This document shows positions 7,829-15,685 of a stretch of DNA of 64,000 nt, piece by piece (positions within the stretch are counted from its first letter, which is position 1; each line of letters opens with the position of its first letter). Made by a program: the position numbers and the translations under genes. The DNA is from Anaerolineales bacterium (GTDB lineage Bacteria > Chloroflexota > Anaerolineae > Anaerolineales > Villigracilaceae). The notes under the pieces are model-generated. The model ran no database searches. It had not been told where the DNA came from and saw only the letters and a list, made by a program, of their open reading frames with translations. The DNA is taken from positions 2,606,714 to 2,670,713 of the forward strand of contig CP129480.1 of assembly GCA_030583885.1 (NCBI GenBank), in the 5' to 3' direction.

Positions 7829-9292
7829 ATGGCAAAATATATTCTTCCAAGAATAAGCGACATGATATTTTTGTCCTTGTTCATTTCAGTCATATTACTT
7901 GGACCCAGGACATTTAACCTCGACGGGGATTTGGGGCGTCATATTACCATTGGCAGCCACATATTAAACAGTCGCTCCATACCCACACAGGATATCTTTT
8001 CCCACACCCTGTTTGGTGAACCGCTCACACCGCATGAGTGGCTGTCCCAATTGATCTTTGCGCTGGCGCATAAAGGCCTATCTCTTGGCGGACCTGTTCT
8101 GGTCACCGCCATATTGATCACAGTCACATTTGTGCTGGTTTATTATGACAGCCGTCAACGCAGCACCATGCCTTTTCTATCCTTGGGAATGACAATTTTA
8201 GCGGCAGCGGCATCCAGCCTTCATTGGCTCGCCCGACCACATGCGTTCACTTTTTTATATTTAGCTGTTTGGATCTATTTGCTGGAAAATATTCAGAGGG
8301 GAAAGAATGTGCCCGCCTGGATCCTTGGGCTCATCATGCTGCTCTGGGCGAATACACACGGCGCATTCATCGCCGGGTTTGCAGCATGGGGAGCATATAC
8401 CGCAGGCCATATACTCGAATCTTTGATACAAAAACAATGGCGGGAAAAAGAGCTGAAAACCTGGCTACGCATTGGGCTGCTTTCATTTATAGCGACCTTA
8501 TTTAACCCGCACGGCATCCGCCTTTGGATGACAAGCTTTGGCTTCATAGGAAACACCTATCTGGTCAGCCATACTCAGGAATACCAATCCATAAACTTCC
8601 ATACCCCTGGCTCGCTGCCGTTCCTGCTGATGATCTTCCTCTCAATCCTCGCTTTAAGCCTTAAGCAGCATCGCCTGCCCGCAAGTCACGCCCTGCTGCT
8701 CGCAGGCTGGACAATTATGGGACTCTATAGCGCGCGCAACATTCCACTGTATGTGATTGCCGCCGCGCCGATTCTGACAGAGACACTATTGAATTCCATC
8801 TCAAAATCACGCTGGATGGCCGTTGAATCAAAGCTTTTGAAAATCGACCGGTCTGTTCGAGGAGCGCTCTGGCCGCTGCTGTGTGTGGGGCTGGCAATAA
8901 TTCTATTAAGTACCAAGCCGCTTCAGGCGTACGATAGATACGATCCGTCCGTATTTCCGGTGAATGCCGTCAACTGGTTGATTGAAAATCCACAGGAAGG
9001 CCGTATATTTAATCACTTCCCCTGGGGAGGATATTTGCTTTATCGCACATGGCCTGATCAATTGGTATTTATAGATGGTCAAACCGATTTCTATGGTGAG
9101 GCCCTTACAAGGGAATACGAGCAAGTCATCAGTCTGTCCAACAAATGGGATAGTGTCCTGGAAAAATATCAAATTTCCATCGTCATCATGCCAACAGGAT
9201 CCGCCCTCGAAACTACATTGCTTCAACAGGACGATTGGCTCATTATTTATCAAGATGACACTGGCACTATTCTAAAAAAAGATGCGGAATAA
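7829..9292 (+). CDS. Polytopic membrane protein, GT-C glycosyltransferase-like
   Basis: The protein has 487 residues. About ten predicted membrane spans fill the first 370 residues, and a soluble tail of some 110 residues follows. After the first span the sequence NLDGDLGRHITIG places acidic residues in the first extracytoplasmic loop, as in GT-C lipid-phosphosugar glycosyltransferases. Loop words such as HEWLSQLIFALAH and a tail with FNHFPWGGYLLYRTWP recur in this type of bacterial protein. The gene overlaps the next GT-C gene by 11 nt, so the two form a pair. Both are more AT-rich than the flanking housekeeping genes, which may indicate transfer. Glycan transfer is inferred from topology only. 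Confidence 0.7.
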   Translation: MAKYILPRISDMIFLSLFISVILLGPRTFNLDGDLGRHITIGSHILNSRSIPTQDIFSHTLFGEPLTPHEWLSQLIFALAHKGLSLGGPVLVTAILITVTFVLVYYDSRQRSTMPFLSLGMTILAAAASSLHWLARPHAFTFLYLAVWIYLLENIQRGKNVPAWILGLIMLLWANTHGAFIAGFAAWGAYTAGHILESLIQKQWREKELKTWLRIGLLSFIATLFNPHGIRLWMTSFGFIGNTYLVSHTQEYQSINFHTPGSLPFLLMIFLSILALSLKQHRLPASHALLLAGWTIMGLYSARNIPLYVIAAAPILTETLLNSISKSRWMAVESKLLKIDRSVRGALWPLLCVGLAIILLSTKPLQAYDRYDPSVFPVNAVNWLIENPQEGRIFNHFPWGGYLLYRTWPDQLVFIDGQTDFYGEALTREYEQVISLSNKWDSVLEKYQISIVIMPTGSALETTLLQQDDWLIIYQDDTGTILKKDAE

Positions 9293-9893
9293 AACAAAAC
9301 TCATTCTGGTTTTTTTGCTTGCCTTGACTCTTCGGTTGGCCGGTGTTGCTTCGCGACCCATTTGGTACGACGAGACTTTTTCGATCCTTTTTGCAGAACA
9401 AGGACCCGCCGCAGTCCTCAGTGGGACGCTTACACCTGACGCAGACTCGGCCACTGCAGAAGAGCATCCACCTGCGTTTTATTTCACACTGTGGGCTTGG
9501 ATTCAAGTATTTGGAAACTCGCTCATTTCTGTCCGAATACTTCCCATCCTTTTGTCACTCGGAATTGTCCTTTTCATTTACGTGATTGCGAGTCGGTTAT
9601 TTGAGCCGCCCACCGCGCTTATCGCTGCGTTTCTCGCTGCCATCCTGCCATTTCAAATCCACTACGGGCAGGAAATCCGCATGTATGTTTTGCTAACCTT
9701 CTGGCTATGCCTGGCAACTTATGCCTTCCTCAAGCGCCAGTGGATTTTATTCAGCATCGCCGCCGCCCTCGCCCAATACACGCACAACCTGGCAGCCTTT
9801 TATTTGCTTCCGCTTGCTCTCTCGCCCGTTTTTGAGCGGGATTGGAAAACGCTTCGCTCTTTAATTTGGGCCGGGCTTGCTGCAATCACCATT

Positions 9894-9910
9894 AGACCTC
9901 TTGCATAAGT
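9894..9910 (+). repeat. Left terminal inverted repeat of the IS
   Basis: AGACCTCTTGCATAAGT matches the complement of the right end at 16 of 17 positions; the preceding ATT (9891-9893) is the target duplication. Confidence 0.9.
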
Positions 9911-9926
9911 GTGCCATAATAGGCAC

Positions 9927-10364
9927 ATGAACTATAAGACAATCGCACATCTCAAAGGTAGTGACTTCAAACGGCTAACTGGCGTCCAGCGCGAAACCTT
10001 CGAGCAGATGCTCACAGTCATTGAGAAAGGGCTGCGAGACTTCGGGAGACCGCCAAAACTGAGCCGAGCCGATCAGTTGTTGATGACCTTGATGTACTGG
10101 CGAGAATATCGCACAGAATTTCATATTGCGCAATCCTATGGTGTCAGTGAAGCAACCGTTTGCCGCACCATTCGCAAGGTAGAGGAGGCCTTAGTCCGTT
10201 CAAAAAAGTTTCGTTTGCCTGGCAAAAAGGCACTCCAAGCCAGTGACACGGTGTTCGAGGTAGTGCTGGTTGATGTCAGCGAACAGCCAGTGGAACGTCC
10301 AAAAAAAGCCAAAAACGGCATTACAGTGGCAAAAAGAAGCGTCACACCCAAAAAGCGCAGGTGA
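9927..10364 (+). CDS. IS5-family transposase, N-terminal frame (orfA)
   Basis: This frame encodes 145 residues. The start at 9927 is the first ATG; a GTG at 9909 in the same frame lies inside the left inverted repeat. Residues 1-95 hold a helix-turn-helix of the HTH_Tnp_4 type (SYGVSEATVCRTIRKVEEAL) that would bind the IS ends. The start of the DDE domain follows, with the first catalytic Asp in VVLVDVSEQP. The frame then reaches seven A residues (about 10301-10307), where a -1 slip joins it to the next frame as PKKSQKRHYSGKKKRHTQK. Without the slip, translation ends in an unrelated basic tail at 10364. Confidence 0.9.
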   Translation: MNYKTIAHLKGSDFKRLTGVQRETFEQMLTVIEKGLRDFGRPPKLSRADQLLMTLMYWREYRTEFHIAQSYGVSEATVCRTIRKVEEALVRSKKFRLPGKKALQASDTVFEVVLVDVSEQPVERPKKAKNGITVAKRSVTPKKRR

Positions 10365-10744
10365 TGGCTGATCGAAAAAGTACCCAAATCATAACCACCG
10401 CCTTTAGTCATGGAAGCAAACACGACTTCCAACTGTTCAAAGACGATGCCTGTGAGTTCTCTGAACATCTGCGTATTCTGGCAGATGCGGGCTATCAAGG
10501 ATTGATGGAGTTTCATCAGAACAGTCAAACACCCTTCAAGAAATCCAAATACCATGCTCTGACGAAACGAGAGAAACAGAGCAATCGAAGCTTGGCACGG
10601 AAACGGATTGTGATTGAGCATATATTCCGTAAGTTGAAAGTGTTTCGCATTTTGAGCGAGAGGTATCGCAATCGTAGAAAGAGATTTGCTTTGCGCTTCA
10701 ACCTGATTGCTGCTATTTACAACCTTGAACTCAACTCAATTTGA
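10361..10744 (+). CDS. IS5-family transposase, catalytic C-terminal frame (orfB)
   Basis: This frame carries the remaining catalytic residues of the DDE_Tnp_4 domain: the second Asp in ILADAGYQG and the Glu in RIVIEHIFRKLKVFRIL, the latter within the Y/R-spaced K/R helix typical of IS5. It is open well before the listed ATG and is most likely expressed as a fusion with orfA by -1 frameshifting on the A7 run. The stop TGA overlaps the right inverted repeat. All three DDE residues are present, so the fused enzyme could be active. Confidence 0.88.
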   Translation: MMADRKSTQIITTAFSHGSKHDFQLFKDDACEFSEHLRILADAGYQGLMEFHQNSQTPFKKSKYHALTKREKQSNRSLARKRIVIEHIFRKLKVFRILSERYRNRRKRFALRFNLIAAIYNLELNSI

Positions 10745-10760
10745 CTTTTGCAAGAGGTCT
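10744..10760 (-). repeat. Right terminal inverted repeat of the IS
   Basis: The complement reads AGACCTCTTGCAAAAGT, one mismatch from the left end; the following ATT (10761-10763) is the target duplication. Confidence 0.9.
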
Positions 10761-11655
10761 ATTTACTCCCCGTGGCTGTATCAACTCCCTGCGCAGATTT
10801 CAAAAGTCACATCCAATTTTTGGATCGAGAAACCAGGTGTTGAAAAGTTGTTCACTCTCTTCTTGATGTACCTGCCACACTTGCCGCTTCCAAATTCCTT
10901 GCTCCTGCCTGGCCTCTTGGTTGCCACGTTGATCGTCGCCCTTGCAACGCATCAAACCTATCGCGCCTACAAGGAAAATTCTCCGCAGGCAAATAGCGGA
11001 CTCTGGCTTGCGTATCTGTCGTTTACGCCTCCTTTATTACTCTGGTTGGCTTCACAAGTCTCGCCAATATACATCGAACGCGCTCTTCTCCCCTCTCATG
11101 CCATCTTCTGCATCTGGCTGGCATGGTCGTTGACTCAAACCAGAATCCCGCGTGTCATTCAAGGTGTGCTGGCAATTCTTGTCATAACAAGTGCTTCCAT
11201 GGGAATATATCAGCATATTACCTACAAGGGATTTCCATATGGACCATATTACGAATTAAGTGTATCAATTCAAAACAAACTACAACCGGGAGATGCGGTC
11301 ATCCACTCGTCAAAACTATCCTACCTGCCCACGCTGTATTATGCCCCGACACTTCCCCAAGGCTTCATCATTGACCCTCCCGGCAGCAGTACAGATACTC
11401 TTGCTCCGGCAACAAGGGAAATCCTAAACCTAAACGACTACGCAACGATTGAAGACGCAACTGCCAACTCAACCAGGACATGGCTTGTTATCTATCAAAA
11501 ATCGATCGACGAGTTTACGTCGATGAATACAACGAAACATCCGCATCTCGAGTATTTGGACGCCAACTTTACCCTTCTTGCTGCCGAGACCCGGGAGGAT
11601 ATCAATCTCCTGCTTTACAGCAGGAAAATTCCCTGACCAGCCGCACCAGGAAAAA

Positions 11656-12972
11656 TCACATCACTGCATCGATCATGATCGCCAAAAATATAAACGCCAA
11701 ATACATGCTCGACCAGCGGTACATCGTCCAGGCAGCCTTGTTGCCGCCAACCCTGAATACCCGCCACGCGGCATACAGCAACAAACCACCCAGCACCATT
11801 GCAGAGATGAGATACACGGTCCCAGCCAGGTTGAAGATGGGGAGCAGTAAAGTCACAGCAATCAATTCAATCGTATAGATCAGGATGTGCCTGCGAGTCT
11901 TTTCCTCGCCATGCACTACTGGCATCATCGGCACACCGGCCTTCTCGTAATCCTTCATACGGACAATCGCCAATGCCCAAAAATGCGGGGGAGTCCACAT
12001 GAATACGATGGCAAATAATATCCATGCAGCGAGGCTGAGTTCCCCGGTAGCCGCTGCCCAACCAACCATCGGCGGAATCGCCCCTGCGCCGCCCCCAATG
12101 ACAATATTCTGTACCGTTGTCTTCTTCAGTAAAACGCTATAGAAAATCACATAATAAAAAATTCCCGCCAGCGACAGCAAGGCTGCAAGTAAATTGACGA
12201 AGCCTGCCATCACATAATAACTGGCAAGACAAAGCGCGAGCCCGTACGACAATCCCTCTGCGGCGGTCAGGCGCCCATCCGCAAGCGGACGCTTGGCTGT
12301 GCGCTGCATGTTCCGGTCCAATTCACGGTCTATATATTGGTTCAATGCGCTTGAGCCGGCCGCCGCCAGCATGCCACCAAGCAACGTCCAAAATGTAAGC
12401 GAAGCGGAGGGCCAGGCCTTGTTCCCTGCCACCAGGCCGCTATATGTTGTCACCAACAGCAACGTCACGATCAAAGGTTTTGAGAGGATAAAAAAATCCT
12501 TCGACCGCTGTCGAAAGTCAAATTTCATAACCTCAGTTTTATCCTGCGCCAGCGCGCCGGAAGCAAATACCAAAAAACCAAGCGAGATCCACAACACAAC
12601 AGCGGTCATGACGTGCAGCACAACCAAATGCAACGGATACGCGCGTGTCACTTCAATCGCGCCGACAAGCGCCTGCCCAAAAAACAAAACACCCGTTACC
12701 GTGGTTAGCGGCAGAAGCAAAATCTGATCACGCTGTTCGCGCCAAGCTTTTCGCCACACCGCCGCCATGAAGACCGAAGCCACACCCACCAAAAGGAGAT
12801 GTGCAAGCTTCAAATACCCCAGCGGGCTCGAAGGCACACAGAGGGGCCAGCCCATGCAATGGACCCACGCGCCCGTTACGGAAACGATGCGCCCAACAAC
12901 GGTCAACAAAAAAACAACGGCTAACAATGCCAGCGTCAAACGCGAAAAGGATGAACGCAAGGAATATTTCAT
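11656..12972 (-). CDS. ctaB: Heme O synthase (CtaB) fused to a half-size CtaA/COX15 domain
   Basis: The start at 12972 lies 5 bp after the SURF1 stop; an upstream start at 13041 would run far into SURF1. The product is 438 residues. Residues 1-145 carry four membrane spans resembling one half of CtaA: a Cys pair in CMGWPLC and one His in each of two helices (KLAHLL, VLHVMTA) that could ligate heme. From about residue 155 the protein is CtaB, a UbiA-type prenyltransferase that adds farnesyl to heme B. The first Asp-rich motif NQYIDRELDRNMQRT is near 211 and the second region KDYEKAGVPMMP near 340. A full CtaA has eight spans, so the second half is absent here. As the last gene of the oxidase cluster it supplies heme for CtaD. 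Confidence 0.92.
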   Translation of the reverse strand: MKYSLRSSFSRLTLALLAVVFLLTVVGRIVSVTGAWVHCMGWPLCVPSSPLGYLKLAHLLLVGVASVFMAAVWRKAWREQRDQILLLPLTTVTGVLFFGQALVGAIEVTRAYPLHLVVLHVMTAVVLWISLGFLVFASGALAQDKTEVMKFDFRQRSKDFFILSKPLIVTLLLVTTYSGLVAGNKAWPSASLTFWTLLGGMLAAAGSSALNQYIDRELDRNMQRTAKRPLADGRLTAAEGLSYGLALCLASYYVMAGFVNLLAALLSLAGIFYYVIFYSVLLKKTTVQNIVIGGGAGAIPPMVGWAAATGELSLAAWILFAIVFMWTPPHFWALAIVRMKDYEKAGVPMMPVVHGEEKTRRHILIYTIELIAVTLLLPIFNLAGTVYLISAMVLGGLLLYAAWRVFRVGGNKAAWTMYRWSSMYLAFIFLAIMIDAVM

Positions 12973-12977
12973 TTTCA

Positions 12978-13709
12978 CTACATCTGCTTTCTCAAATATA
13001 CCGGATACCCAAGGAACAAGATCGATGCAAACGTAAACCATTGCAGGGCGTATCCAAAATGCGAGCCCTCGCTGATTTCCACCACGGGCTGAAACGGGAT
13101 GGGTGGTGTTGCATCCCCGGCATCTGCATTCGGCTGGATATAAACATCCTGAATGGGGAACGGAATCTGTGCGGATATTCTCTCCACACTTAGATTATTC
13201 CACACATAAAGCATTTCACCGTTCGCGGGCAGCGCGTCAGCAACTCCACCGAAAGCTGGTTTGTCCTGCCCGAGCCTGATCTGCCCTGTGACAGTGACCA
13301 TTCCAATTTCATCGTATTTTCGCCAATCGGCGGGAGTGGAATTTCCATCAGCGGGAATCCAGCCCCGGTCCACCAGAACAGCCGAGCTGTTAAAGCGAAG
13401 AGGCGTGATGAGATGATAGCCATATTGATCGCCGTTATAGCGATTCCGCAAGGCAACCTGATTCCCGAAATCATATTCGCCAGTGACACGAACAGCGCGC
13501 CATTCCAGCGCAGCAAGATCTCCAGGCAAAACCTGATTCAAATCCAGCATCTCCGCGACACGCATGGATTCGACCTGCGCATTGAAGACGCGGCGTCCTT
13601 CGAGCCTCTCCAACTGCCAGACGCCGAGACGGATACACACGGCTGTGCCTAAAAACACCAGCATGGTGGTGAACCACCACGCACGGCTAAACATCCTTTT
13701 TATGATCAT
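12978..13709 (-). CDS. SURF1 family cytochrome oxidase assembly protein
   Basis: The protein has 243 residues with the classic two-span layout. The first span ends with GVWQLERLEGR, a SURF1 signature. The extracytoplasmic domain contains VLVDRGWIPAD, the central conserved word, and a final span is preceded by HFGYALQWFTFASILF. SURF1 helps insert heme a into subunit I. The ATG at 13709 overlaps the upstream gene by 23 nt and has AAAGAAG as ribosome site; ATG 13694 is an alternative but its ribosome site is too close. It sits between a cupredoxin-like gene and the heme O synthase fusion, consistent with oxidase biogenesis. Confidence 0.92.
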   Translation of the reverse strand: MIIKRMFSRAWWFTTMLVFLGTAVCIRLGVWQLERLEGRRVFNAQVESMRVAEMLDLNQVLPGDLAALEWRAVRVTGEYDFGNQVALRNRYNGDQYGYHLITPLRFNSSAVLVDRGWIPADGNSTPADWRKYDEIGMVTVTGQIRLGQDKPAFGGVADALPANGEMLYVWNNLSVERISAQIPFPIQDVYIQPNADAGDATPPIPFQPVVEISEGSHFGYALQWFTFASILFLGYPVYLRKQM

Positions 13710-14193
13710 GTTTCTTCTTTGCCGGCATAATGAGCGAGTAGAGGGCGATCAGCCCGCCGAGTGGAATGCCGGAGTACAAAATCCCGTACAGCCGCGTTCC
13801 AGCGGTGAGCGGTTCGCGCACATCCAAGCCAAAGTAGTTGCCGGGTTGAAACGAACAGGAATAGGCGTAGGATTGAACGGCGTCCAAAGGCAGGCTGGCA
13901 GAGGAGCCGGCCGGAATCCACAACGGACCGAGCTCGTGATCGGCCGAGTCGTTGTTGCGTACAAGCAATGTGTCGCCCACCACAAAGGTCATGGATGCCG
14001 GGATGCTCGGCGGGGCCTCGCCGCGCGCAATCCCCTCAGCTGTGCCTGCAGGAATGACCAGTTCGATCACCTGCGGCGGGCGCGCAGTTTCACGCAAAAA
14101 CAGGAAGGTAAACTCGTTAATGAGAATCCCAATCGCAAGGCCTATCAACAGGGAGTTAAGTATTCGTTTAACTGCAATTCGAACAGGAGGCAT
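13687..14193 (-). CDS. Membrane-anchored cupredoxin-like protein, possible oxidase assembly factor
   Basis: The protein has 168 residues. One span lies near residues 11-32 and a second near 138-158, with about 100 extracytoplasmic residues between and a Lys/His-rich cytoplasmic tail (KKKHDHKKDV). The outer domain is beta-rich with cupredoxin-like order: FVVGDTLLVRNNDSADHELG carries a His, and later SYAYSCSFQPGNYFGLDV carries a Cys just before the final strand, where cupredoxins place the second half of a copper site. A clear Met or second His ligand was not identified. It lies between SCO1 and SURF1, overlapping SURF1, so a copper-relay role is a reasonable inference. No named family was recognised. 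Confidence 0.65.
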   Translation of the reverse strand: MPPVRIAVKRILNSLLIGLAIGILINEFTFLFLRETARPPQVIELVIPAGTAEGIARGEAPPSIPASMTFVVGDTLLVRNNDSADHELGPLWIPAGSSASLPLDAVQSYAYSCSFQPGNYFGLDVREPLTAGTRLYGILYSGIPLGGLIALYSLIMPAKKKHDHKKDV

Positions 14194-14211
14194 GAGTTTT
14201 CTTTCGGAGGA

Positions 14212-14814
14212 TTATTTCAATATCAAATTCAGATCATGAACAATGTCTTCAACGGGAGTGCCAAAACCGTACGAGAGGCGCAGATTGCCCTGCCTGTCAA
14301 TCAGGGTCACGCGCGCGGTGTGGTTGATGATGACCCCGGCCGCCGAATCGCTCTGCGTGACTTCGCGGAAGACACCATAGTCCTGCCATATCTTTTGAAG
14401 TTCATCGAAGGAGCCGCTCAATCCGATGAAGGACGGGTTGAAACGCCCAACGTATTCCTGCACAGCTTGCAGGGTGTCACGGTCAGGATCCACTGAGATA
14501 AAAACAACCTGAACCTGTTTCGCCTTGTCTGGGAGTTGGTTCAAGGCCATGTTCAATTCGGCAAGCGTCGTGGGACAGACATCCGGGCAGGTTGTGTATC
14601 CAAAGAAGAGCAGGATGACTTTATCGCGCTGTCCACTTAAGCGGAATACATCTCCATTCGAGCGCAGCAATTCAAAATCCGCAGCGACCGGGTACGGTTC
14701 AACGTAAGAACTGCCGCGAAAATCCACATTTTGCGTAAAGAGCATATTTAATACAAGGGTAAAGCCGATGATCAAAAACGAGGCAATGCCAACCCAGATG
14801 ACTCTTTTATCCAT
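14212..14814 (-). CDS. SCO1/SenC copper chaperone
   Basis: The protein has 200 residues: an N-terminal membrane anchor (residues 5-25) followed by a thioredoxin-fold SCO domain. The copper-binding CxxxC motif is Cys76 and Cys80 in GYTTCPDVCP, and the third ligand is the His of INHTARV near residue 161. VDPDRDTLQAVQEYV is the second family signature. SCO proteins deliver copper to or reduce the CuA site of subunit II, encoded at 17599-18600. The start has GGAG 9 nt upstream. It begins a second transcription block just after a terminator, followed by the cupredoxin-like, SURF1 and CtaB genes. Confidence 0.95.
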   Translation of the reverse strand: MDKRVIWVGIASFLIIGFTLVLNMLFTQNVDFRGSSYVEPYPVAADFELLRSNGDVFRLSGQRDKVILLFFGYTTCPDVCPTTLAELNMALNQLPDKAKQVQVVFISVDPDRDTLQAVQEYVGRFNPSFIGLSGSFDELQKIWQDYGVFREVTQSDSAAGVIINHTARVTLIDRQGNLRLSYGFGTPVEDIVHDLNLILK

Positions 14815-14826
14815 GTTTTTTACTCC

Positions 14827-14858
14827 AAAACGGGGCGACCCCTCACAGGACCGCCCCG
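14827..14858 (-). terminator. Terminator between the oxidase genes and SCO1
   Basis: On the minus strand a 7-bp GC stem (CGGGGCG with CGCCCCG, 14831-14837 and 14852-14858) is followed by TTTT. It lies just before the SCO1 start and would partly separate the oxidase and assembly genes. Confidence 0.7.
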
Positions 14859-14903
14859 CTCATTTGTTTCGTTACACCTTATATATACCAGAAAAACAAC
14901 GGT

Positions 14904-15671
14904 TTATAAAGCAATCCCGATCAGGTACAGGGCGGGGTAGAAGAAAATCCAGACAAGGTCCACAAAGTGCCAATAGACGGCGGCAGCCTCCACGCCCCAG
15001 TGCCGGTCGGCGGAATAGATGTCTTTGCGACCATTATTGAGCACCACGATCAGGAAGATCAAGCCGGTGAAAACATGGAAGGCATGCATGCCGGTCATCA
15101 TGTAAAAGACAGCACCGGCTGCACCGCTGCTGGCAGTCAGCCCCTCGTGGGCGGCGAGGGGCCATTCCACGGCAACCACGCCGAGCAAAAAGCCGAGGCC
15201 AAGCACAAAGGTGATGATGGTATTGACCATGAATCCTTTTTTGTCGCCGTGCGCCATGGCAGTCTCTCCGCGATTCATGAAGAAGGATGAGATCAACAAC
15301 ACGGCGGTCACCACCAGACCGAGGGTCTGATTCAAATGCGGACGCGTGAGTCCCAGCAGGTTGACGCGCGCAGCCAACAAGCCCGCAAAGACAAAGGCAT
15401 CGGAAAGCAGAAAGAGCCATAAACCAAGGCGGTTGGTAGCGGTTTTGAATGAGTAGGAATGCGGGTCGGAATCGCCATCTTCGTTCAATTTATAGATATG
15501 CATGTAATAATACATGACCAGCGCGACCTTGATGACCGCCACAATGACAAGAATCGAGACCGCCTCGAACGTAACCGCTACAAAGTATTCCAGCACAGTC
15601 AATACGGCAAGATAAACGAAGATGACCACGCCCTGGCGGAAAGCAGAAGTTTTATCCAAAATATGTGACAT
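14904..15671 (-). CDS. ctaE: Cytochrome c oxidase subunit IV/III fusion
   Basis: The protein has 255 residues. The first 65 hold two membrane spans and MYYYMHI, like the small prokaryotic subunit IV (COX4_pro/CtaF). Residues 75-255 are subunit III: LWLFLLSDAFVFAGL, EWPLAAHEGL, then GMHAFHVFTGLIFLIVV and the last helix VYWHFVDLVWIFFYPALYL. Subunit III stabilises CtaD and its lipid pathway for oxygen. In many oxidases IV and III are separate genes; here they are joined and a third span of IV is missing. The start lies 14 bp after ctaD's stop, so the two are co-transcribed. Confidence 0.92.
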   Translation of the reverse strand: MSHILDKTSAFRQGVVIFVYLAVLTVLEYFVAVTFEAVSILVIVAVIKVALVMYYYMHIYKLNEDGDSDPHSYSFKTATNRLGLWLFLLSDAFVFAGLLAARVNLLGLTRPHLNQTLGLVVTAVLLISSFFMNRGETAMAHGDKKGFMVNTIITFVLGLGFLLGVVAVEWPLAAHEGLTASSGAAGAVFYMMTGMHAFHVFTGLIFLIVVLNNGRKDIYSADRHWGVEAAAVYWHFVDLVWIFFYPALYLIGIAL

Positions 15672-15685
15672 TTGACTCCTCCCCT

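Larger units (their letters stand above)
9894..10760 (+). mobile_element. IS5-family insertion sequence (ISL2-like), 867 bp
   Basis: The ends are inverted repeats of 17 nt with one mismatch, beginning AGACCTCTTGCA (9894-9910 and the complement of 10744-10760). The 3-bp sequence ATT is duplicated at 9891-9893 and 10761-10763. An ANT-type 3-bp duplication is typical of the ISL2 group of IS5. Inside are two overlapping frames that together form a complete DDE transposase joined by a probable -1 frameshift. The element seems structurally intact. ISfinder comparison would settle the group. Confidence 0.93.
9282..11636 (+). pseudogene. GT39/GT-C mannosyltransferase-like gene split by an IS element
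   Basis: The 5' part (9282-9893) encodes the N-terminus of a GT-C glycosyltransferase, with WYDE after the first span and HPPAFYF in the first loop, the acidic/His pattern of dolichyl-phosphate-mannose-type enzymes. The frame is then cut by the insertion sequence 9894-10760. The 3' part resumes in the same frame at 10764 and runs to 11636. Removing the element and one ATT copy joins the segments as AAITIYSPWLYQLPAQ and gives an intact 494-residue protein with about ten spans and a soluble C-terminal domain. The first fragment ends in IRPLA inside the element, so it makes about 208 residues only. The gene was functional until recently. Confidence 0.9.

Noticed and set aside
13564..14496. A 310-codon plus-strand frame across SURF1, the cupredoxin-like gene and SCO1.
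   Set aside because: It runs against three real minus-strand genes and shows no domain.
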